Source: Spirogloea muscicola (lineage: Eukaryota > Streptophyta > Zygnematophyceae > Spirogloeales > Spirogloeaceae). From it: a DNA stretch of 27,107 nt. The translations under genes were made by a program, and so were the position numbers. The first letter of the stretch is position 1, and every line of letters starts with the position of its first letter. The notes below the pieces were generated by a model. It ran no database searches. It saw only the letters and a list, made by a program, of their open reading frames with translations, and was not told the origin of the DNA. The stretch is from positions 66,875 through 93,981 of the forward strand of contig WELB01000168.1 in the NCBI GenBank assembly GCA_009602725.1. The letters run 5' to 3'. Positions 10,006-20,243 of the stretch are shown here, in pieces.

Positions 10006-13000
10006 TCAAAGTAGGTGACGGTCAAGGAACTCGAAGATGCGCTCCTCCATGTACGTGCGATCCCGCAGAGAGCGTGGCATATGGCGCTCATCAGGAAATA
10101 CGAGGAGCTCATAACCCTTAACGCCGGACCCATTCAGGGCATTCACGAGCCGGGCAGTGTGCCGAAAGTGCACATTCTCATCAATCATCCCATGCACAAG
10201 CAGCAAGCGGCCTTGCATTTTAGCTGAGACGTGCCGCATGACGGACGCTGCCTCATAGGCTGCCGGGTTGGCCGCCGGGGTGCCCATGTACCGTTCTGTG
10301 TAGTGCGTGTCATAACCATCCCAGGACGTGACCGGTGCGCCAGCGACCGCGCAGCGGAACATGCCAGGCAGCTTGGCCAGCGCCATGGCTGCAAGGTATC
10401 CACCGTAGCTCCACCCATAGATACCGATGCGAGCCGGGTCCGCAAGGCCGCTCTTGATCAGCCAGTGCACGCCAAAGGCCTGGTCCTCCACGTCCACGGT
10501 GCCCATGGCGTGCTTGATTGCGCCCTCGAATGCCAGCCCGCGCCTCGCGCTGCCGCGGTTGTCCAGCTGCATCCCTCCCACAAGGGGCCCACAGTAGGCA
10601 GGCAAGGGATGTGAGGGCCAGCAGGCACTTGCGGCCGAGCATGAGAGTGCGCTTCTCATTTGTTGCTGCGGAAGATGTACTTAAGCTTGTCCAGCATATT
10701 GAGTCAAATCTTCACATAATGTGAAACGCGCGCATTAACGTGACAGGCCATGCATTACAGGGTCAGGATCCATTGGCCACCAAGTAGTTGTAACCATGAG
10801 GAGGAAGCTTCTCTGCTGAGCTATTAAGGGCATGAGGCCAACCAACATCTCAATTCAAGGTTGTTGACAGACATGCCACGGTGGAGGGCAAGCGGCTGAG
10901 TGCCTCACCTTCCAGACTAGGAAGCCGCGGGAGCGCAGGAACTGCGCCCGCATGTCCACCGTGGATATCCACGAGTTGCACACCGTCTGCACGTGCGGCC
11001 CACCATAAACACTGACCACAGTGCGCCAGGGTGGCGGCCCATACACACGCTCATCCGGCCGGTAGAGCGCGCCGAAGAGGTCCAGGCCTGCCTTGGGTGA
11101 CATCTGCTGCGGATGCAACAGAATTCACTGTACGTCAGCACGGTAGCGCAGGCGTGGTACAACGACCAGTGGGAAACACCAGTGGATACAAATGTGTCTG
11201 CATGCTGCACAGCACGTCCTCCAGGACCACATCAAATTGGTGAAGTTGCTAGAGAAGTTGCGAAGCGACAATCAAGCCCATTGCCAGGTCAACGAATACC
11301 ACCAGGACCAACTTGCCTCTCTGAGCGACAGAGAGGATTTGACAGAGGAGGTGGAGAGAGGAGGGGAGGGGGGTATAAGAAATGAAAGGCAGAGGACAAA
11401 GCGGAATGAGGGAGGCAGGCGAAGAGCAGGGGGCTCAGGAACTGGCCTTCACGAGCTCTGGCGACCGCAGCTGCAGTCGGAGGACGCGTGGGTGCGGCGT
11501 CGGCGGCTCAAAGATGGGCGCCAGAACCCGGCCTCCGTCCAGCGCACACAGCCGTACACATGGCGACGTGTCCATGGAGTCGTGCGAATCCACAAATGAG
11601 ACGAATGCGTGGTCGAGCACGACAGAGTGCCGCCCTGCTCCGTTTGTGAGCCGCCGCGGCGGCGGCGGTGCCGCCGCTGCCGCTGATGTCGGCTCCAGCG
11701 GCACCACGTACAGGTGCGTCTCCAGCGGCCCGTCAGCGGTGGCGGTGAAGTAGACAAGGCCATGCGCCTCATCGACGCCGGCGACAGCCTCGACCATCCA
11801 GCAACCAGCCGTGAGCGGTCTGACGGGCTCGCCAGAGGCGCCATAGACATAGAGGTGCCGGAAGCCGGTGCGCTCGGACGCCCAGATGAAGTCGCCGCGC
11901 TGCAGCGGCGTGAAGCAGTCGTGCAGGTTCACCCACGTCGCATTTTCCTCGGCAAAGAGCTCCCGACGCTCGCCGGTCGCGGCGTTGAACAGCAGGACCA
12001 GCAGCCGCGTCTGCGCGCGGTTCTGGACCTGCGCCACGAGGCCACCGCCCGGCAGCCACGTCACGCGCGCCAGGTACTCGTGCTCCTCGTCGCCGCTGCC
12101 GCACTGCAGGTCCATCCACACGGGCTCTGCCGCAGGGCTGCCGCTGGCGCAACTGGCGGCGGCCGCAAGCGCCGCAGCCGGGGCAACCACACCAAGGCGC
12201 ACGACAGCATTGGCCTGCCCTGCGAACGGGTACGCGTGGTCCTCCTCAACGTCGGTACCGCCAGCGGCCGCCTTGCCCTGGTGCACGATGCGAAATGGCG
12301 GAACGGCAGACGCGTCCACTTCGGCGAACGCGACCAGCAGGCTGTCCTGCGACCACCAGAAGCCGAGGCGCCGCTCCATCTCCTCCTGTGCGATGTACTC
12401 CGCCAGGCCTCGTGTCTGCATGCGCCGCCGCCCGGCACCAATGCAAGCCAGCTGTCAGACGGAGGCCTGATCTGCCACTGGCAGCTACACTCCAGCGGCC
12501 GTGGTGAGCCATGGCCACTGATCGGCAGCCTCGCCGCAAGCGTGCAAGGTGGGAAGGCTGCCAGTGCCGGCCACGCGGCCATGCAACGTGGTGCACCTTG
12601 CCCTGGGCCTTGCCGCCGTGCGTCAGCTGGACGGGCTCGCCAATGGAGGCTGATATGACGTGCAGCTCGTCGTCCATCACGAAGGCGATCATGGAGCCAT
12701 CAGGCGAGAGCTGGGGATCCAAGATCGGCGCTGCCGGCGACGCAGGTATGCGCAGCCGGAACTCCCCGCCCAGTCCGTCCTGCACAAAGACCTGCAGCAG
12801 CGGCGGCAGCAGGGGCGGCAGTCGGTAGCGCATCTGTCAGGGCGGCTGTCCAAAGTGGCGGCGCCACCAGCCGGCAGCGCTGAGAGGCGGCGGAGAGAAA
12901 GGCGGCATGGTGTACCCCGGTGGGCAGCGGGATGAGGACGCGGGGCGCAGCCATGTTCTTGGACCACTCGTAGCGCGTGACGCCGAGGCCGCGCTCGCGC

Positions 13001-13505
13001 AGCCGCTCGCGGCGCAGCTTCTCGGCGGTCGACAGGTTGCCCTCGTCGACGCCGCCGCCTGGCGGCGGCGTGACAAGTAGCTGCTGCGCGCCGGTGGCGG
13101 GGTCGAAGATGAAAAGCTTGCGGCTGAGCGTGGCGTCGGGGCTGTACAGGTACGACACCAGGCGGTCGTCCGGGCTGAACATGATCGATGCCGGCGCGAC
13201 GTACCCGGGCAGCGGGTGCTGGCAGCGGCGGCGTCGGCAATGGCGGCGGCGGCAGAGGAGTCAGCAACAGCAGGCCCACGCAGCCTGAGTGCAGCGGAAG
13301 CCCAGAACGGCGCGGACTTGCCACTGACCTGCACGATGTCCTCGACCGGGAAGTGCACGGCATCGTCGGAGCTCCCCGAGGGCGGCTGCGGCGGCGGCGG
13401 AGGCGACGGCGGCGGCGGCGCCGCAGCGACGGCCGCCTTGTTGTGGTTCTCTCCCATGCCGTCCGGCGGGCCTCGCGCTCGCTTCTCCACGGGGGCGTCC
13501 GGCAT
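10006..13505 (-). CDS. Dipeptidyl-peptidase IV/8/9-like serine peptidase (family S9B)
   Basis: The model has six exons: 13505-13329, 13218-12916, 12791-12597, 12415-11453, 11106-10909 and 10566-10006. All joins are phase 0 and the total is 798 aa. The enzyme would remove N-terminal dipeptides, typically after Pro or Ala. Residues about 60-545 look like the beta-propeller and include the Glu-Glu motif ([10 protein letters not shown]236-E237) that anchors the substrate N-terminus in this family. The C-terminal alpha/beta-hydrolase domain has the oxyanion Tyr in VYGGP (Y580), the nucleophile Ser in GWSYGGY (S665), Asp in HGMIDEN (D741) and His in DERHMPR (H774). The active site is therefore intact. 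No signal peptide or membrane segment is visible, so it resembles the soluble cytosolic DPP8/9 type. The N-terminus has a Pro-rich stretch (about 30-45). The frame is open far upstream, so the start is a choice; Met-16 is an alternative. Confidence 0.93.
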
Positions 13506-13788
13506 GCCACGAAGCACAGTGCGGCGGCGTTCCACGGCTTCGCAGCTGGCTATGGCTATGGGAGCCCCGAGCTGCGGGTCTTGGCCGCCTGCCCGCTGAT
13601 CGCAGCGTCGCCGCCGCAGGTACCGCAGAGCGCGCGAGCAGGAGCGCCTGATCGGCGGCGCGGCGGAGAGGCTGGCATCCTGTCGTCGCCGAGGCCGCAG
13701 CAGCTCAGCAGGAGCCGGCAAATGCCGCTTGGCAGCGCCGCCCTGGGCAGGTATACCGTGCTGATGGCCTGCGCTTGTCCATGGCACA

Positions 13789-13834
<46 letters not shown>
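13789..13834 (+). repeat. (GCC)n microsatellite
   Basis: About 15 uninterrupted GCC units are followed by an N at 13837. The repeat length and the N suggest a sequencing or assembly uncertainty. It lies outside both coding models. Confidence 0.9.
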
Positions 13835-13835
<1 letters not shown>

Positions 13836-14158
13836 CNGCGGGCGGCGCCGCCGGCGGTGGGGCTCACCACGCCCACGGCCACCGTGCGGCTGCAGGAGCA
13901 CGCCGCGACAGCAGCGGCGGAGACAGCGGCGGCGGCGTTGGAGGCGGCGGTGGCGGCAGCGGCGGCGGCGGCTACGGCGGCGGCAGCGGCGGCGGCGAGG
14001 GCGATGGCGGCGGCGTCGACGACTGTCTTCTGGCAAGGGGGTCCTTGCCCTTGCCCCGCTGAATCGGTGGACAAATGCGAGGCCCCGGAACGAACGGTCC
14101 TCCAGCCCAGTGCTCCTTACCGGGCCGGGCAGCCGAGTCGACCGTGCGCCGGGCCCCA

Positions 14159-14204
14159 ATCGACGGCTCGAGTTTCTCGCGGGGGCCCCCCACCAGCCGT
14201 CGAT
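14159..14204. repeat. Nested inverted repeat in the divergent promoter
   Basis: ATCGACGGCT (14159-14168) is perfectly complementary to AGCCGTCGAT (14195-14204). Between the arms are a small CGAG-TTT-CTCG hairpin (14169-14179) and a GGGGGCCCCCC block. It lies about 210 nt upstream of the CAP-H ATG. Confidence 0.6.
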
Positions 14205-14411
14205 CAAAAGTCCCCCACTGTCCGCCGGATGCGGTGCATCGGACGGCCATGGGCGGCGCGCGCGGCTGGCCCGGTTTGAAAGTTGCGCGCCCGGCTTCGA
14301 ATCCCCACCCTCTCGATCCCTCTGGTTTTTTGCGCTCGAGCTCTCCTTCCTCTGTCTCGGCGCCCTCCTGGCCGCCATTGAAATCCGACTCCGAGCTTGC
14401 ATCGCTGCGCC

Positions 14412-17400
14412 ATGGGCGAGGCCGCCCTCCTCGACTCCATGGCCGAGGCTGCGGCGTCTCAGGCGGTCGCTGCTGCCGCCGCCGAGCCTGCGGGGCCCGC
14501 GGACGACGGCCTTAGCCGGGAGCAGGTCCTGGCGCTGTACCAGAACTGCATCAAGCTCGCGTCGGAGAACGTGAGTGAGCCCCGTCGCGAGGTGCCGCTC
14601 GGCGCAGGCTCCGAGCGCCGCGCTGAGGCGCAGCCTCGGACAGGCTGCCGGACGGGCTGCACGGGAATGGCTTGCGGCAAGGTCAGCGGACGGTGCTCTA
14701 GTGACATGTTTGCGCTGTGGCGCGAGGTGCGAGGGCGCAGAAGATCAACCAGAAAAACACTTGGAGCCTGCCGCTGATCGACCACATCAGCGAAATCGTG
14801 CTCGGCGACGACAATGGCGACGACGCGCAGACCAACTTCCAAAAGGTGTGCCAATTTCTGTCAGAATCTATCGTCAGAATCCATCGTGCCATGGCCACCA
14901 GCAGGTAGTACGCAGTGTGCAAGGCTGGCGGCATTGGCGCTGCCTGCGGCGAGGCTCATGGCGGCCCGGTGGCGGCGGCGGCGATGTTGGCTTGGCAGGC
15001 CAGCTGCATGCTGGAGGCCGGCGTGAAGATCTACTCGTACCGCGTCGACTCGATGCACTCGGAGACGTACAAGGTCCTCAGCGCGCTCAACCGCTCGGCG
15101 GCTGGCCCAGCCCCGGAGGAAGGTCAGCGCCGCTGGTCCTCGTTTGCCAGTCGTCTCGCCTCTGCCAGACCCACTGTGCGTGGCATCATCTGAGGCCATG
15201 GACTTGCCATGTCGGCCTTTGGTGCCGTGCTCACCAGCCGGCGACGGCGACGGCGACGGCAACGGCTCTGGCGAGGACGACGACGAGTCAGGTGCCAAGC
15301 GCAAGGTCTCCAAGAAGGTGCAAGCTCCCACAGCCATCACTCCGCGATTTGCTGTCCAAGTGTTGCCTGTGGGGCTGGCTGCTCCAGTCCGTCGTAGCCG
15401 GTCCCGACCAGCCATGGCTAAGCCTTGGCGATCTTTGTCCGGGTCCGCAGCTCGCCTGCCCCTCGGCGACGCTGGACCTGCCAGAGGCGCTGAACGTCAA
15501 GAAGTATGACCGTGAGTTGCCATGCGCTCCATCGCCAGCGGCACGGCAGCAACGCTGGCCAATGCCGCCGCCCACTCGGCAGCCTGCGCAGCAGCAGCTG
15601 CCACTTGAGATCCTCCAGCTGTGCTGATGCTCCATTGCGCCGCCGCTGCAACGGCGGGCCCTCCAGTGGCGTTCAGTGTGGACCCGCTCTTCCACCAGAC
15701 GCAGGCGCAGTTTGACGAGGGGGGCGCGCGCGGCCTGCTGCTCCACACGCTCAGTGTCCACCGCGGCTGCGAGCTGGTCTTCGACTCGCTGGAGGTCCCT
15801 GACCAGACGCCGGCTGCGCCCCCAGCCGATCTCGCCGGCGGCGGCGGCGGCGACGATGTCGTTGACCTCTCATTTGCTTGGAGGGAGGTGCAAGCCGTGC
15901 TAGCAGCAGCCGACGCAGAGACTGAGATCAGCCCAGCACTGGACAAGATCGTGGCGCTCCTCGACGACCCGCGCCGCGCGGCGGCCGTTGCGGCTGGGTG
16001 CTCAACGGCAGAGGCTGACGTGGACGGAGCGCTGCATGCCCAGCGGCAGCTTGGCAGCGCTGCCACAGAGCCCGATGTGGGGTCAGACTTTGGCACTGCC
16101 ATGACCGCCGTCGAGCCCTCTGCCGCAGCTGGTGACTGGGATTCCCCTGACTGGGACCATGAACCTGGCGATGGCGGCGGGACAACGGTGGCAGCCTCTG
16201 ACGGTGGGGTCGATGCCGACATGGAGGGCGTACGCGAGGTATTGGCGAGACTGCATGCTGCAATCTGGCATGCCGGCAGGGCTGCACACTGCCCATGCGT
16301 GGCGTCTTTGCTTACTGCCGTGGAGTGACTTCTGCCGTCGTGCCATGCATGGCACAGGACGGGGCCTCTGATTCAGAGATTGGCGAAGAGGACGAGTCCG
16401 GCCAGCTGGCGACGCAGCGGCGGGCGATCGAGTGGCTGGCCGCCAGCCTCGGCCTCACAGCACCCTCCAAGTCTGGCCGCGACCCCTGGCCGCACCACAG
16501 GCCTCGAGGTGCGAGGCCTTGGAGCACGCGTGCACCTATCAATACCATAACATAATCTTCCATTTACTATATAACATCACAGTGTCTGTATGATTTAAAT
16601 ATGCTGCAGGTGGACTGCCTGGGGCTGCAGTGCTGTCTTCCAAGCAGGGGGGAATTTTACAATTGGTCGTTGCATGCTTGGTCTCGTCTACATTTTATGT
16701 TTATTTGTTTTGAAGTCATCAGAATTGTCACGTGGGTCTGGCATGCCAGCAGATCAGGCCACCAGGAAGGCCAGGCGCGAGCGGAAGCAGCCAGCCTACA
16801 TCGACTTCTACGACCTCAGCGCCGTGGACGTGGCCGCGTTCGCACCGCCCGAGGACCCACGTGAGACGCTCCTGGCCCGGTCTACGGCCACGGCGGTTGC
16901 TAACACGTTGCTGCCGCCTGGAGGCCACTACCAGCCGCTCAAGCTTGTCCGCCTCTACTTCCGGCCCAACGTCCTGGTATGGCCTCTGCTCATCCTCCTT
17001 GACTTACAGCCATATCACAGCTGGAGGTTTTGGACCCCATTGACTAGACCTCTCATGATGACAACCATGGTCCTGGTTGCATCCTCCAATACTATTGCCA
17101 ACACGTTATCTAGTGGGCACCATTGCTGCATGGCCGTCAGCACATGCCATTATAGCTATCCATCGAGCAACCATCTTAAGGCCTAACATGTACCAGTGAA
17201 CCCATCTACGCCCTCCTTGTCAAGTGCTGCCGCTGTCCCGATATACATGCGTTATCTTGCTTATTACTTGCAGAACTTGTACTAATTTGGACTGTTTCGG
17301 ACTGCAGTGCGTGAGGCGGAGGAGCAGGCAGAGAGGGGCACGCCGGGCCTGGGGACAAGAAGGCCCACTCAGTCACGCAGATTATGATGGTGATCGTGAT

Positions 17401-18235
17401 GGTATAGAAATGGACGATGGCCATGCTGGCAGCAACAGCCCCTTCGATGGACCGACAATGTGGGACCTGGGCGATGAGGAGCACAGCGAGGTTGACGACT
17501 TCCTCCCGCAGCCCCGGAAGGTGAGGATCCAAACACACCCAAACTTGCGGAGCATTACTGCCAATAAGGTATGGCTGAGCACAATTAGGTATGATTTGTG
17601 CTCATGTACATGTCACTGAGAAAGACTATAGTGCCCATTAGTGTCCATATAATCAAAGTAGCCACAGGAAGTCCAGAATCCTTGAGGGTGCTTACTCGGT
17701 GCTTCTAGTCATCCTTTCTTACCATACATGCCAAACTTTATGTATTGCTGCAGGTGGAGAAGGTTGACATCCACTATGCCCGCGCGTCCAAGCAAGTGGA
17801 TGTGAAGGCCCTCAAGGAGACACTGTGGACCAAGCTGCAAAAGATGACGCCAGACCCCATTGCAGATGTAAGCTCCCATTCTCGTGGCCAGCTTGGCGGC
17901 TACTACATCACATTGTGCAGAGGTGCCGGTCGAGATGCCCAAGCTGCTGCAGTACTGAGGCACTCCAATCTTGCTGATTGTAGGAGGGGGATGGGGAAGT
18001 TGTCAACGAGGGCGAGATTGTACAGCAGGGTGAAGGCTTGTCCTTTCGCAGCCTGCTCCAGCAGCTCCCGGAGGACTGCTCTGCTGCCCCCCTTGAAGAC
18101 ATCTCTGTGCACCTCTGCTTCATTTGCATGCTGCACCTTGCTAACGAGAATAATCTGCACATCAGCAGTAGTTCCGATATGAGTGACCTCTGCATCCGCC
18201 CTGGCGCAATGTTGATTCCGGACTCCATATTGTGA
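14412..18235 (+). CDS. CAP-H: Condensin complex subunit 2 (CAP-H/Barren kleisin)
   Basis: The model has eleven exons: 14412-14570, 14741-14845, 14999-15122, 15238-15317, 15451-15511, 15667-16238, 16358-16508, 16753-16976, 17308-17520, 17754-17867 and 17984-18235. All introns are GT-AG, joins keep phase, and the total is 684 aa, close to the usual 670-740. CAP-H is the kleisin that links the SMC2/SMC4 heads of condensin I and recruits the HEAT-repeat subunits for mitotic chromosome compaction in the nucleus. The N-terminal helical SMC2-binding part includes NQKNTWSLPLIDHI and VKIYSYRVDSMHSETYKVL. A conserved motif, DPLFHQTQAQFDEGGARGLL, lies near residue 180, and FYDLSAVD and RLYFRPNVL near 430-490. 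The C-terminal winged helix (about 564-684) includes VDVKALKETLW and CFICMLHLANENNLHI. The middle is acidic and poorly conserved. The ATG has a good context (GCGCCATGG). Exon 9's start is the least certain join. Confidence 0.93.
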
Positions 18236-20243
18236 CATTGTGGACTAAAAGGCACGCTGTGGATGGAGCTCTCTCTAATACACCAGATTACTAATCCTCA
18301 ATGACATGTGGTGCAAGGATCAGCAGACAAGTTGCAAATCCGCTGATCCTTTGCTGTTCTTGCCACTTCTGTACTCGTGATGCTAGTCTCCATTATTTGC
18401 ATGTGATAGTTGCACTCACTTGATGGGCCATGCAAGCATCACTGTCTGTGCAGAGGAGGTAATGTCGAGGAAAGCTGGAATCAGTGTTTTCAGTGCTCAA
18501 GAAGTCGTGCATGTCATGCCCATCAAATATTTCTTCGGCAGCTGGAGGACCACTGAGCCACAAGCTTTCGGTGTGCGCTTAGTGAAAAATTAGACCTTCC
18601 TGTGTCCTCCAACGAGGTCCTCTGGGAAGTCTAAATATGGCTCTGGGCTGTGCAAGACACAATGCGTTCAGGTTGGTAAATGTGAGGAGATGAATTTGGG
18701 AGCATAGCAGTTGCATCAAGTCCTTGGCGAGCAGCTTTGTGTGTATTTGTGCTACCTTCACAACCACTGCTACATGCCTTGGGCCTACTTGCTGGCCTTG
18801 CTTGCTCCAGCTTCTGTTACATATGTATTGTTCAATACGTGTAAGACACCAGCACAAATTGCTGACATAAATGACAATCAGACACGTCGGCACCACTCAG
18901 CAACAAGTCACTGGGGGCACTCATAACTCTCCAACTAGCAGTAATTTTGCTAGTTGCTCCTCTTCCATAGACTTGTCCCCATGTTGGTGGCGTGCACTAT
19001 TATTGTTGGGGCTAGCTCCCCTACACAGGGCGCCACCCTCCATCCTGTTGTCTGCTCCTTCATGCCAGCTCCTTCAGTACAATAGACTCGTGCTCTCAGA
19101 GAGAGCCACAGTGGAAGTACACGGGTCCTTGACAAACTGCACTGTCTTCGCCCTAGCCTCTTTACATATCGTAATTGAGATGCCCTTTATTAGTCTTGCT
19201 GCAGAGGTCCTAGGCCTACACTCCGGACTACCAGGCCGCAGCACTCTTGCTGCTGCTTCCAATTCTAGCAGGCGCGAATTTTTTGCTAATTGTCAGGCTT
19301 TCCGCTGCTCCTGTCCGACTGACATACTCGTTCATATGTAATAGGCCCCTCCAACCGTGCTATTCGCCCTCAACAATGCTGGCCCTCGACCTAGAATTTT
19401 CATCGTGTACCATTGTGCATGCATTTCGCCCTTTCACACGAATAGTGGAGTGACTCGGCTTGACTTTTTTCCAAGTCATGTCCACCACACGCCTCCTCTC
19501 TGCTTACTGGAGTGCAAGACAAGCAACGATCTTGCTCTCACGTATCCCAAGCGATGGTGCCGCCCGTCCTCGTTTTGACACTGCTCTGGACTGGCTTTAT
19601 CTCAGAAACTGTCAAACTTCGAAGAAAAAGCGATTGATCTTGCTCTGTCTAGTGGTGTGTCCCTTGTCCATTCCTTTGGGCTGGCCGTTACATAGCGCCT
19701 TGTCAGCAGCCGTATATCAAGTGGCTACTATGAACAGCCTCTCGTTGATTCCTGATGAACAGCCGCAAGTTGGGATGAGCAGCAGGGCATGGTCGCCCTG
19801 CCGGTGCCCTGAAGCGGCACCCAAAGCAGAGCCAGCATGAAGAGTACGTCTTGCCAGTCGGACTGAAAAGCCTTCACCAGCACACCGCCGGCTAGGCCCG
19901 GCCCTGTATCAGAAGTAGGGGAAGAAGAATGCGCAACTCGTCCATCACTGCTTTTGTCAGTCAATCTGAAAGCGCTTCTCTTTTGTGTGAACGGCAAGCA
20001 TTCCACATCTGCAAGACGAAATCAATAAACGCAAGTATACGCGAAATTCACCCGGTTAGGCTGTGGCGTGTGAACAGCGCAGCAGAGTCCTCGAGGCGCA
20101 TTCACACGCGGGGGGGGCCGCGGCTGGCTGGACGGGGGCAGGGCCAGATGACCGTTTTCCCAAAGAGGGCGGTTTCGATATTTGAATATTCAAATGTTTT
20201 CTTGACCCCGTTGGATCGCCCAGCTATTTGCATCGACGGCTCT
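18236..20243. other. About 2 kb with no recognised gene
   Basis: It begins with the 3' flank of CAP-H; a TGTAA at 18840-18844 is a candidate end signal about 600 nt after the stop. Open frames such as 18871-19341 (+) show no domain. A block near 19660-19680 resembles the short repeat at 4337-4369. The right part is the likely promoter of the coiled-coil gene. Confidence 0.45.

Larger units (their letters stand above)
13506..14411. promoter_or_regulatory. Shared upstream region of the divergent peptidase and CAP-H genes
   Basis: About 0.9 kb separates the two start codons. It contains a CCG microsatellite with an ambiguous base (13837), further GGC-rich stretches to about 14020, and a nested palindrome at 14159-14204. 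Long open frames on both strands here are by-products of the GC-rich triplets. No TATA box is evident. Confidence 0.5.

Noticed and set aside
14280-14320. tRNA T-arm-like CTTCGAAT near 14297 and a similar ATTCGAC near 26807
   Set aside because: The flanking bases do not form the required stems, and no anticodon arm is present at the right distance.
12837-14402. 521-codon minus-strand open frame, and plus-strand frames at 13188-14279 and 11714-12658
   Set aside because: They are shadows of the peptidase gene and of GC-rich triplet repeats, which lack stop codons in many frames. Only the parts matching the spliced peptidase model are kept.
18871-19341. 156-codon plus-strand frame after CAP-H
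   Set aside because: No motif, unusual composition for this genome's genes and no linked exons; treated as chance.
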